This document shows positions 1 to 6,549 of a stretch of 8,309 nt of DNA, piece after piece. The notes beneath the pieces are model-generated. The model did not search any database. It saw only the letters and a list, made by a program, of their open reading frames with translations, and was not told the DNA's origin. The stretch lies in the NCBI GenBank assembly GCA_026421105.1, contig JAPKDI010000044.1, positions 1 through 8,309 on the forward strand, in the 5' to 3' direction. How positions within the stretch are numbered: the first letter of the stretch is position 1; each line of letters begins with the position of its first letter. Made by a program: the position numbers and the translations under genes. This stretch comes from Alphaproteobacteria bacterium (lineage in GTDB: Bacteria > Pseudomonadota > Alphaproteobacteria > SHVP01).

Positions 1-93
1 GTTGCCTTCGACCCGGAGATGATCAGCCCGTTCGCAACCCTTGATGCGACCATCGCATGGCGCGCTGCCAATGGTGTTACCTTCGAAGTTTGA
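1..93 (+). CDS. C-terminal 30 residues of an unidentified protein (5' end outside window)
   Basis: Frame 1 is open from the first base and ends at TGA 91-93, giving 30 residues that end in WRAANGVTFEV. Codon use is GC-rich and ordinary for this genome, so a real gene end is likely. The fragment has no motif I recognise and I assign no function. It lies on the same strand as the hyu operon but is separated from it by 228 bp with inverted repeats, so co-transcription is uncertain. Confidence 0.55.
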   Translation, partial: VAFDPEMISPFATLDATIAWRAANGVTFEV

Positions 94-118
94 TTGGTGT
101 TAGGATTTTGAACACGTG

Positions 119-174
119 CAACTTCTGAGAACAACGGGAATAATTAGAATCTGGAGAAGAACATTTGGTGGCGG
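119..174 (+). repeat. Weak third copy of the 54-bp dispersed repeat
   Basis: This stretch keeps both edges of the repeat seen at 4952-5005 and 6272-6325: CAACTTCTG at 119-127 and GAGAAGAACATTTGG at 154-168, followed by TGGCGGAG. The edges lie 38 bp apart, against 39 bp in the other copies, while the interior has diverged. The last part matches the downstream flank and 3' end of tRNA-Ser (GAGAAGAAAATTTGG then CGGAG), with three extra bases. It could be a degenerate attachment-like duplication or an old REP-like element; chance similarity cannot be excluded. Confidence 0.4.
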
Positions 175-207
175 AGGAAGTCTCGAGCCAACGTGCGCGG
201 CTTCCTC
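174..207. repeat. 7-bp perfect inverted repeat GAGGAAG/CTTCCTC
   Basis: GAGGAAG at 174-180 and CTTCCTC at 201-207 are exact inverted copies around a 20-nt loop. There is no T-run on the plus-strand side, so it is not a classical intrinsic terminator, though it lies 80 bp past the stop of the upstream gene. The remainder of 94-321 holds no gene. Bases 241-275 form an AT-rich patch with two ATTCTA copies (253-258 and 264-269) spaced 11 bp apart, which may be part of the operon's promoter/operator, but no convincing -35/-10 pair is visible. Confidence 0.4.
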
Positions 208-321
208 GGCGGTTTGGGAAACTGGTTAGCAATAGACCGATAGTTTTTTAGCATTCTAAATATATTCTATTACGATGGATGTTGATGTTCTAAGGGTGGT
301 TGGTATTGAGGGAGAAGAATC

Positions 322-1026
322 ATGCCAAACAACAGTCAGAACCTGATCCTCGTACCAGGCCTAATTTGTGATTCCGAAGTCTGGGACTATCAACGCATGT
401 ATCTCGAAGACTTGATGGATATCACCTATGTGCCCGCAGACGAAACCGACACGATTCAGGGGCTCGCCGAGGCGGTCCTCGACCTGGCCCCCCAAACATT
501 CGCCATCGCCGGGTTTTCTATGGGCGGTTACGTGGCGCTAGAGGTGCTTCGCCAGGCGCCGAGTCGCGTCGAACGGATTGCCCTGCTGGACACGTCGTCG
601 CGCGTCGACACGCCGGAGAAGGCCGCGGGCAGGGAGGCTGCTATCGCAGATTGCGAGGAGGACCGCTTTGGTGATCTACTCGACCGCTTTGTGCCCCAGC
701 TTCTGCATCCTGACCGCCACGAAGATCCGCTCTTTGGCCGTGTACGTGCGATGGGCGAGCGTATCGGGTCCGACCTATTCGCCAACCGCCACCGGGCGAT
801 GCAGACTCGCACCGACGCCCATGAATTGCTGCAGGGCACCGACATTCCGGTGCGCGCTATCGTCGGCCGGTCGGACGCGCTGGCGAGCGTCGCTGAGCAT
901 CAGGAAATTGCCGATCTGGCGCCACGTGGGCGCCTATCCATCATCGAGGATTGCGGCCACATGCCGCTCCTCGAAAACCCTCAGGCTACCACCGCGCTGT
1001 TGCGCGACTGGCTCCTCTACAACTAA
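322..1026 (+). CDS. Alpha/beta hydrolase of the hyu operon
   Basis: A 234-residue single-domain alpha/beta hydrolase, predicted cytoplasmic with no signal peptide. The catalytic triad is visible: nucleophile Ser66 in the elbow GFSMGG, acid Asp185 in VGRSDALAS, and base His213 in DCGHMPLLE. The N-terminal LILVPGLICDSEVW supplies the oxyanion-hole region after the first strand. A helical lid probably covers residues 95-165. The ATG at 322 is supported by GAGGGAGAAG at 308-317. It is the first gene of the operon and ends 14 bp before hyuA, so it probably acts on an ester, amide or C-C substrate before or after the hydantoinase step. Lactonase, esterase or amidase roles are all possible; the substrate is unknown. 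Confidence 0.92.
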   Translation: MPNNSQNLILVPGLICDSEVWDYQRMYLEDLMDITYVPADETDTIQGLAEAVLDLAPQTFAIAGFSMGGYVALEVLRQAPSRVERIALLDTSSRVDTPEKAAGREAAIADCEEDRFGDLLDRFVPQLLHPDRHEDPLFGRVRAMGERIGSDLFANRHRAMQTRTDAHELLQGTDIPVRAIVGRSDALASVAEHQEIADLAPRGRLSIIEDCGHMPLLENPQATTALLRDWLLYN

Positions 1027-1040
1027 CGGAACGAAAACTC

Positions 1041-3083
1041 ATGGCACAGCGGCTGGCTGTTGATATTGGCGGTACTTTCGTCGACGCGATCGTGTTCGAC
1101 ACTGAAACTGGCGCGCTGCGTCTGGAAAAGGATTTCACTACTCCCGACAATGCCGCCGAGGGCGTGCTAAACGCCATCGCGCGCCTCGATCTGTCACTGG
1201 CCGATGTGGAGACATTCGTTCATGGCACGACCCTCGGCCTCAACACAGTGTTGGAGCGAAAGGGCGCGGCCACGGGCATCATCACCAATGTGGGCTTCGA
1301 GGATGTCTTCGAGACGGGCCGGTATCACCGGCCGCGCGAGAAGATGTACAAGCTGACCTATGACGACCCGCCAGTGCTGATCGCCAAACGTCACCGGCTG
1401 GGCGTGCCCGGACGCCTGAACGCCCAGGGCGATGAGTTGGAGCCGCTGGACGAGGCCGCATTGCGCGCCGCCGCAACACAGCTGGTCGAGGCACAGGGTC
1501 GTACATCGATCGCGGTTTGCTTCCTCCACGCCTATCGCAATCCGGCCCACGAATTGCGAGCCAAGGTGATCATCGAAGAAATGTATCCCGCGGTCGCGGT
1601 ATCCGTTTCGGCCGATATCGTGCTCGAGTATCGCGAGTATGAACGCACCTCAACGACGGTGGTAAACGCTTATGTGAAGCCGATCTTCCGGACTTATATT
1701 GCGGGTCTGGAAGCGAGTCTTCGTGATGCCGGTTTCGATGGGTCGTTCTACATTACCCGCTCGGGTGGCGGCGCGCTGCAGGCACGGGACGCTGCCGAAG
1801 TACCCGTACACACTATCTTTTCGGGCCCGGCGGGCGGCCTGATCGGGGCGGTGGCTCTTTCGGAGCTGACGGACCGTCCCAACTTGATCGCGGTCGATAT
1901 GGGTGGGACGTCTACCGATGCCTGTGTCGTGCACAACGGCCAGCCGGCGTTGAAATACGAGGCCTCGTTGGAGAATTTGCCGCTGATGATTCCGACCTAC
2001 GACATCTCGACCATCGGTGCGGGCGGCGGATCGCTCGCGCGGGCCGAGAACGGGCTGCTGCGGGTCGGGCCACAATCGGCGGGCGCAGTGCCCGGGCCAG
2101 TCTGCTACGGCAAGGGAGGCACCGAGCCGGCCTTCACGGATGCGGTGCTAACGATGGGCTATCTCGATTCCGAACAGTTCCTTGGGGGTGAAATGACGCT
2201 TGACGCCGCGGGGGCGGAGGCCGCCGTGCGCAAGCATGTGGCCGATCCTCTGGGGATTGATCTGGTATCGGCCTGCCGCGGGATATACGAGGTTTTGCTG
2301 GCCAAGACTGTGAGTGCGGTGCGCGAGATCACTGTTGAGGCAGGGCTTGATCCGCGGGAGTTTTCGATGCTCGGCTTCGGTGGTGGCGGTGGTATGTTCG
2401 TGCCCTTAGTTGGCCGCGAGATGGGGGTGCGCGAGATCATCATCCCTCAGGCCTCCTCGGTGTTCTCCGCTTGGGGCATGCTGATGACTGATATTGTCCA
2501 GGAATATGCCCAGACCGTGCTTTTGCTGCTCGACGATATCGAGATGTCGGACCTGATGTCGGCGGCAGCCAAGCTCTCGGACAAGGCAAGGGCGGATCTC
2601 GCCAGCGGTGGCTTTGCCGAGAGCACCCAGTTTGTCGAGCACGCCGCCGAACTGCGCTATTTCGGGCAGGAGCACTCCCTTGAAGTGTCGATTGATGGCG
2701 CCGCGAGCCTTGATGAAATCCGCGAACGCTACGACGACTCCCATCGCCGCCGTTACGGCCATGCGATGGAGGATGCGGTGCAACTGGTAAACCTGCGTGT
2801 GCGTGGGATTGGGCGCGAACCCAAGCCCGATCTGCCGCGGATCGCAGAGCGACCAGCCGGGGCAACGCCGAAATCATACACGACCCGCAGGGCCTATTGT
2901 TTTGCGGTTGGCGGGCCCGCCGAGTTCGCGATCTACGACCGCACGACCCTGTTGGCGGGCGACACGCTGCCTGGCCCGGCGGTGATTGAGGAGCCGACCA
3001 CCACCGTTGTCTACTTCAGCGATCAGACCGCCACGATCGACCAGTTTGGCCAGATTGTCATCACACCGGAGACAGACGCATGA
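1041..3083 (+). CDS. hyuA: Hydantoinase/oxoprolinase family A subunit (HyuA-like)
   Basis: A 680-residue protein of usual family length. Order: Hydant_A N-domain (about 4-185) with the phosphate-binding motif DIGGTFVD (8-15) and HGTTLGLNTVLERKGA (61-76); central ATPase-like domain (about 200-490) with SGPAGG (261-266), DMGGTSTD (286-293) and GAGGGS (326-331); C-terminal domain with RYFGQEHSLEV (539-549) and GPAVIEEPTTTVV (645-657). This family has an actin/Hsp70-like fold, uses ATP, and works with HyuB as 5-oxoprolinase, N-methylhydantoinase or related carboxylases and lactamases. The ATG at 1041 was chosen because the longer in-frame start at 951 lies inside the hydrolase gene; GGAACG (1028-1033) is a modest ribosome site. 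The family's usual GGTFTD is GGTFVD here. Exact substrate unknown. Confidence 0.95.
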   Translation: MAQRLAVDIGGTFVDAIVFDTETGALRLEKDFTTPDNAAEGVLNAIARLDLSLADVETFVHGTTLGLNTVLERKGAATGIITNVGFEDVFETGRYHRPREKMYKLTYDDPPVLIAKRHRLGVPGRLNAQGDELEPLDEAALRAAATQLVEAQGRTSIAVCFLHAYRNPAHELRAKVIIEEMYPAVAVSVSADIVLEYREYERTSTTVVNAYVKPIFRTYIAGLEASLRDAGFDGSFYITRSGGGALQARDAAEVPVHTIFSGPAGGLIGAVALSELTDRPNLIAVDMGGTSTDACVVHNGQPALKYEASLENLPLMIPTYDISTIGAGGGSLARAENGLLRVGPQSAGAVPGPVCYGKGGTEPAFTDAVLTMGYLDSEQFLGGEMTLDAAGAEAAVRKHVADPLGIDLVSACRGIYEVLLAKTVSAVREITVEAGLDPREFSMLGFGGGGGMFVPLVGREMGVREIIIPQASSVFSAWGMLMTDIVQEYAQTVLLLLDDIEMSDLMSAAAKLSDKARADLASGGFAESTQFVEHAAELRYFGQEHSLEVSIDGAASLDEIRERYDDSHRRRYGHAMEDAVQLVNLRVRGIGREPKPDLPRIAERPAGATPKSYTTRRAYCFAVGGPAEFAIYDRTTLLAGDTLPGPAVIEEPTTTVVYFSDQTATIDQFGQIVITPETDA

Positions 3084-4894
3084 GCGCCGCAAGCAAGAAC
3101 AAGGCGTTAAATGTGGATGCCGCGACCACCGAGGTGATCCGTCACTACATCGTGTCGGCGGCGCGCGAGATGGAGCGTACCTTGGTCCGCACCGCCTACT
3201 CGACGATCATCTATGAAATTAATGATTATGGGATCTCGATCTTCGATCGCGAACTTCGCCTGCTCGGGGATTCGACCGGCCTGTCCGTGTTTCTCGGCGC
3301 GAATGAATACGCGGTCCTGGAGTGCCAGAAGCTGGGTCTGTTCGATGATCTGGGCCCGGGCGACGTCCTGATGATGAATGTCCCCTATGTGACCGGTACA
3401 CACACCAACGACGCGATCCTCGTGCAAGGCGCGTTCCATGAAGGAACGCTGATCGCCTATACCTGCGTGCGCGCCCACTGGACCGACATTGGAGGCAAGG
3501 ATCCTGGCTACATCCTCGATTCTACTTCGATCCATCAGGAAGGCCTGATGATCCCAGGGATCAAGGTTATCGAGGGTGGAGTACCGAATGAAACCGCCTT
3601 GCGGATCATGCGCGCCAACTCCCGTGCGCCGATCACGATTATGGGCGACATGAATGCCGAGGTGGCCTCTCTGCGGATCGGCTGTGAACGGATTGAGGAG
3701 CTGTATGCCAAATATGGCGAGCCCACCGTTGAGGCGGCAATCGAGCGGTTCCTTGATGTGGGTGAGGAACAGGCGCGCGATGCCCTCAAGGAGTTACCAA
3801 AAGGTACTTGGGAAGCGGAAAACTGGATGGATAATGACGGCGTGGACCGAGATCGGATGGTGCGGGTTCACGTGAAGGTCACGCTCGACGATGACGGGAT
3901 GACGGTCGACTTCTCCGGGTCAAGCGACCGGGTTCGCGGGCCGATTAATCTAGCTATCGGCATGACCCATTCGGTGTGCCGTATCGTCTTAAAGTCCCTG
4001 ACAACGCCCGACGAGCCATCCAACGGCGGCCAGTTCCGGCCGATTAAGGTGATCGCGCCCGAGGGGAACCTGTTCCACGCGGTCTATCCCGCGCCAGTGT
4101 TCACGATTTGGGCGAGCGTGGTCGCGATCGAGACCATCTACAAAGCATTGGCAGAGGCTATGCCTGAAACGATTCCGGCTAGCTCGGGCGGCGATTTGGG
4201 CGATCCTGGTTTCTATGGTGTGGAGCCGTATACTGGCCGGCAGGTCTGGCACCAGACGAATTCCGGTGTGGGTTGGGGTGCGCGGGCCGATATGGACGGA
4301 ATGAACGCGGTCCATCACATCTCCATGTGTACGCTCAAGAACGTGCCGGTCGAAGTTCTGGAATCGCGCCTGCCGGTAATGGTTACCGAATCCGGTCTGC
4401 GTCAGGATTCCGGCGGGCCGGGCCGCAACCGGGGTGGGTTGGGCACCGTGCGCAACTTCAGATTTCTCGACGGGTTCGGCGCACTCACCATCATTAAAAA
4501 ATCAAAAACGCCGGGCTGGGGTCTTGAGGGCGGCGAGGCGGGTCCGATGAATGTGGGAATCCTGAAACCCAATCCAGATGACCCAGACTGGAAGGAGCGC
4601 TGGGCGCGTGACATAGTCATTTATTCCGACAATGACGCAGTCTGGGGCAACACCGACCCTATGCTAAAGCATGTAGGCATGTATCGCGGTGAGTTCGGAG
4701 CAGGTGACGAGATCCTTTATCTCGCCGACGGCGGCGGCGGCTACGGTCCACCGTTCGAGCGTGAGGCCGAGCGGGTCCGCGATGATGTCATCGACGGCTA
4801 TGTCTCGCGTGATGCGGCGCGAAAATCCTATGGCGTCGTTCTGACCGAAGATCTGGAGATCGACATAGCCGAAACGAGAAAACTGCGCGGGTAA
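3080..4894 (+). CDS. hyuB: Hydantoinase/oxoprolinase family B subunit (HyuB-like)
   Basis: A 604-residue protein covering the whole Hydantoinase B domain. Family marks include HWTDIGG (133-139; usually HHxDxGG), VDFSGSSDRVRGPINLA (276-292), the signature block at 422-455 with PVEVLESR and DSGGPGRNRGGLG, the glycine turn GGGGYGPPFERE (550-561), and the closing DGYVSRDAARKSYGVVL (572-588). Its ATG overlaps the hyuA stop (ATGA, 3080-3083), a sign of translational coupling and a stoichiometric complex. HyuB is expected to carry the hydrolytic site while HyuA handles ATP. Substrate class (hydantoin, oxoproline, lactam or a carboxylation substrate) cannot be decided here; no third acetone-carboxylase-type subunit is present, which argues mildly for a cyclic amide. 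Confidence 0.95.
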   Translation: MSAASKNKALNVDAATTEVIRHYIVSAAREMERTLVRTAYSTIIYEINDYGISIFDRELRLLGDSTGLSVFLGANEYAVLECQKLGLFDDLGPGDVLMMNVPYVTGTHTNDAILVQGAFHEGTLIAYTCVRAHWTDIGGKDPGYILDSTSIHQEGLMIPGIKVIEGGVPNETALRIMRANSRAPITIMGDMNAEVASLRIGCERIEELYAKYGEPTVEAAIERFLDVGEEQARDALKELPKGTWEAENWMDNDGVDRDRMVRVHVKVTLDDDGMTVDFSGSSDRVRGPINLAIGMTHSVCRIVLKSLTTPDEPSNGGQFRPIKVIAPEGNLFHAVYPAPVFTIWASVVAIETIYKALAEAMPETIPASSGGDLGDPGFYGVEPYTGRQVWHQTNSGVGWGARADMDGMNAVHHISMCTLKNVPVEVLESRLPVMVTESGLRQDSGGPGRNRGGLGTVRNFRFLDGFGALTIIKKSKTPGWGLEGGEAGPMNVGILKPNPDDPDWKERWARDIVIYSDNDAVWGNTDPMLKHVGMYRGEFGAGDEILYLADGGGGYGPPFEREAERVRDDVIDGYVSRDAARKSYGVVLTEDLEIDIAETRKLRG

Positions 4895-4946
4895 CACCTA
4901 ACTTAGGCACCTCGGCAAATCCCGTCAGAGGTTTTCCGGTGTCTAG

Positions 4947-5087
4947 GCGCACGACTTCTCCGACCAGCTAAAGTTGATCGCTAGATTGGGAAGAAAAGTT
5001 GGCGGCGTCATCGCCTCGGACTACTGCCGACATCCGATCGCGCCGCTGCATCCGCACATTCGCGAAATGCTGCTAGAAATTGCGTGA
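4947..5087 (+). pseudogene. Possible C-terminal gene remnant, 46 codons, no start
   Basis: An open frame follows TAG 4944-4946 and ends at TGA 5085-5087 with no ATG near its beginning. It reads AHDFSDQLKLIARLGRKVGG and ends CRHPIAPLHPHIREMLLEIA. The P-x-x-PL...EMLLEI ending is reminiscent of the C-terminus of dihydrodipicolinate synthase/N-acetylneuraminate lyase family enzymes, but this is only an impression. Its first half coincides with the dispersed repeat, so the frame may be accidental. The rest of 4895-5142 holds the regulator promoter and nothing else I can identify. Confidence 0.25.
4952..5005 (+). repeat. 54-bp imperfect dispersed repeat, copy after hyuB
   Basis: Compared without gaps to 6272-6325, about 41 of 54 bases agree by hand count: CGACTTCTC identical, AAGTTGA shared, AAGAAAA shared, and GGCGG identical at the end. 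Divergence is concentrated at offsets 10-19. The edges CTTCTC and GGGAAG can pair (one G-T), so the unit may form a stem-loop. It starts 58 bp past the hyuB stop. Confidence 0.55.
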
Positions 5088-5112
5088 ACATTCAACCCAA
5101 TTGCCTTATAAT
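5085..5112 (+). promoter_or_regulatory. Promoter of the GntR regulator gene
   Basis: A perfect -10 box TATAAT (5107-5112) is preceded after 16 bp by TGAACA (5085-5090), 4/6 to TTGACA. Transcription would start near 5119, leaving a leader of about 24 nt to the ATG at 5143. The spacer contains the palindrome CAATTG (5098-5103), a possible but unproven operator. Confidence 0.5.
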
Positions 5113-5142
5113 GGGGTGTTGAAAAAAAAGGTCTGATTTATT

Positions 5143-5820
5143 ATGGGTGACCTGAATATCGAGAAGGTCGGGCGCTCCAGTTTAGCAGAAGAAGCGATCA
5201 GCAAGCTTCGTCGACTTATTCTCTTGGGCGATCTTGTTCCGGGCAGCGCCGTGCGCGAACGGAATATGGCGGAGTTTCTGGGAATCAGTCGCACGCCTCT
5301 GCGTGAAGCCGTTCAGCAATTGGCTGTGGAGGGCCTGATTGAATATTCGGCCACCCGAAGGCCGTTTGTGGCTAACCCGACCATTGATGATATCCGCGGC
5401 GGTATGACGGTGATGGCCGCTCTTGAGGCGCTGGCAGGCGAACAAGCCTGCTTGAGCGTGACCGATGCCGAAATCAACCAAATTGGTGCGCTCCATGAGC
5501 GTATGATGAAGACGTCGGGGAGCGGTAAACCTTTGGAGTTTTTCGAAACGGACATGGAATTTCACCACGCCATTATCAGCGCGACCCATAACACCGTGCT
5601 CAAGGATATTCATAGTCAGGTCAACGCAAGGCTGTGGCGTGTCCGGTTTCTGTCATCGCGCATGAATACGCGACGTGACAAAACTCTGTCCCAACACGGT
5701 GAAATATTCGACTCCGTCCTGGCGCGCGATCCGAAGCGCGCCGCGAAGGCCATGAGTGGCCATCTTGAGACGGGGCTCCTCAATATTCAGGAACTGCTCG
5801 AAGAAGATTCCGAGCGCTAG
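5143..5820 (+). CDS. GntR-family transcriptional regulator, FCD subfamily
   Basis: A 225-residue regulator. The winged helix-turn-helix covers about residues 11-78, with GDLVPGSAVRERNMAEFLG and ISRTPLREAVQQLAVEGLI giving the classic GntR recognition helix. The C-terminal helical FCD effector domain (about 85-215) keeps the putative metal/ligand set: Asp137 and His141 in TDMEFHH, His185 in LSQHGEI and His207 in SGHLETG. FCD regulators usually repress catabolic operons and release DNA on binding an organic acid. Directly downstream of hyuB, same strand, 248 bp away with its own promoter, so it is the likely regulator of the hyu operon (inference). Ribosome site is weak (AAGG at 5128-5131). Its TAG shares CTAG with the stop of the convergent SMP-30 remnant. 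Confidence 0.93.
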   Translation: MGDLNIEKVGRSSLAEEAISKLRRLILLGDLVPGSAVRERNMAEFLGISRTPLREAVQQLAVEGLIEYSATRRPFVANPTIDDIRGGMTVMAALEALAGEQACLSVTDAEINQIGALHERMMKTSGSGKPLEFFETDMEFHHAIISATHNTVLKDIHSQVNARLWRVRFLSSRMNTRRDKTLSQHGEIFDSVLARDPKRAAKAMSGHLETGLLNIQELLEEDSER

Positions 5821-5939
5821 GGTGTTCTGCCCAATTCGGGGCGGGGCGCGCCTTTGGTATTCAGGTAGACCGCGTAGATCGAAGTTGTGGCGGCAATAAA
5901 GAGCCGATTGCGCTTGGCGCCGACCAACCCCGTTCGAAA
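5817..5939 (-). pseudogene. C-terminal remnant of an SMP-30/gluconolactonase-like gene
   Basis: Read on the minus strand, this frame gives GAKRNRLFIAATTSIYAVYL followed by NTKGAPRPELGRTP and a TAG at 5819-5817. The pattern KRNRLF-A-S-YAVY-NT-GA is typical of the last strand of SMP-30/gluconolactonase/LRE beta-propeller proteins, as I know the family. Upstream of about 5939 the similarity stops: the expected cysteine/FGG approach is replaced by FRTGLV, the frame then continues without family features to a TAG at 6021-6023, and there is no start codon or room for the 280-300 residue body. So only the tail survives. It converges with the GntR gene and overlaps its stop by CTAG. Confidence 0.65.
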
Positions 5940-6271
5940 AATCTTAGTCAGGACAAACCGCACAGTTTGAACTCCCTGTTTTCTTGTCCTTGACGTTCTT
6001 GGCTGATTTCCACGAATAAACTACGGTTCAGAAGACCTCATCACATGGAGCGGCCCCACCAGATCTAACTTCTGAGCGTCTGTTGAAGAGAACAGACTTG
6101 CCCCTCGACTGGGTTGAGCAGCGTCAACTTCTGGGATGCGATATCGTCATAAGTCGACCGCCGAAACACCAAACAGGGAAAGTACGGGCTGAAAGCCAAC
6201 TCATTCTACGAATGGGGCTCTCCCCATGGTCACATAGGCGAGGATACCCGTCACAAGCCTTTGAACTTGCG
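5940..6271. other. Gene-free stretch between the SMP-30 remnant and the repeat
   Basis: I find no convincing gene on either strand. An ORF beginning at 6083 and another at 6261 run into the reverse of tRNA-Ser and have no recognisable domain. The one clear structure is a perfect 7-bp hairpin, GTCTGTT (6078-6084) and AACAGAC (6091-6097), with a 6-nt loop GAAGAG. The region may be decayed mobile or gene DNA, but no terminal repeat or transposase fragment can be named. Confidence 0.4.
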
Positions 6272-6325
6272 CGACTTCTCCAGGAGGTCAAAGTTGACCG
6301 AGAGTTTGAGAAGAAAATTTGGCGG
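6272..6325 (+). repeat. 54-bp imperfect dispersed repeat, copy fused to the tRNA-Ser 3' end
   Basis: Partner of 4952-5005. It contains the palindrome GGTCAA-AG-TTGACC (6286-6299) nested between CTTCTC (6275-6280) and GAGAAG (6308-6313), which can pair, so a two-level stem-loop is possible. Its last six bases overlap the tRNA-Ser 3' end including the encoded CCA (minus strand). Confidence 0.55.
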
Positions 6326-6409
6326 AGAGAGAGAGATTCGAACTCTCGAGACGCTTACACGCCCACTAGTTTTCGAGACTAGCGCATTCAACCACTCTGC
6401 CACCTCTCC
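6320..6409 (-). tRNA. tRNA-Ser, anticodon CGA, CCA encoded
   Basis: On the minus strand the gene starts GGAGAGGTG at 6409. Acceptor GGAGAGG pairs with TCTCTCC (6330-6324, one G-U at the inner end), discriminator G at 6323 and CCA at 6322-6320. The anticodon stem CTAGT/ACTAG encloses the loop CTCGAAA, giving anticodon CGA, which reads UCG. A long variable arm follows, as expected for serine, then T-arm GAGAG-TTCGAAT-CTCTC. All arms are intact, so the gene should be functional. It is transcribed towards the GntR side; its 3' end faces the accessory region, the usual orientation when a tRNA serves as an integration site. Confidence 0.97.
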
Positions 6410-6451
6410 GCATCGGGTTGTTTACCCTCTCCTAAACCAACCTTCAAGGTT

Positions 6452-6481
6452 CAGTGTAATAGATTATATGTTCTTACACTG
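6452..6481 (-). promoter_or_regulatory. Inverted repeat enclosing a TATAAT, upstream of tRNA-Ser
   Basis: CAGTGTAA (6452-6459) and TTACACTG (6474-6481) are perfect 8-bp inverted copies with 14 bp between. The spacer holds TATAAT on the minus strand (6468-6463), about 54 nt upstream of the tRNA-Ser first base, so it may be the tRNA promoter inside an operator-like palindrome. No good -35 box is visible at 16-18 bp. A second palindrome, AACCTT-C-AAGGTT, lies at 6439-6451 between it and the tRNA. Confidence 0.35.
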
Positions 6482-6549
6482 CCGGTTAGGATAAGTGTAT
6501 TCCACATTGGGTATCACCGTATGGAAGGCCTGTAGGTCAGGTTTCCATT

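Noticed and set aside
528..845. Antisense ORF inside the alpha/beta hydrolase, and the many similar ones within hyuA, hyuB, gntR and obgE
   Set aside because: Arise from GC-rich codon structure of the true genes; composition is low-complexity Ser/Arg and lacks starts with ribosome sites.
951..1040. Thirty-codon N-terminal extension of hyuA starting at ATG 951
   Set aside because: It lies wholly or largely inside the hydrolase gene in another frame, is not like family N-termini, and the ATG at 1041 gives the standard short lead into DIGGTF.
5098..5103. CAATTG as the GntR autoregulatory operator
   Set aside because: A 6-bp palindrome is expected by chance in such spacers and no matching site occurs before the hyu operon.
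119..6325. CRISPR array or intact insertion sequence
   Set aside because: The repeated unit occurs only three times, imperfectly and kilobases apart; no spacers, transposase or flanking terminal inverted repeats are seen.
6083..6494. ORFs of 99 and 77 codons (from 6083 and 6261) across the tRNA-Ser locus
   Set aside because: Their C-terminal parts are the reverse complement of tRNA-Ser (giving RERDSNS-like residues), a well-known source of false genes; no domain is visible.
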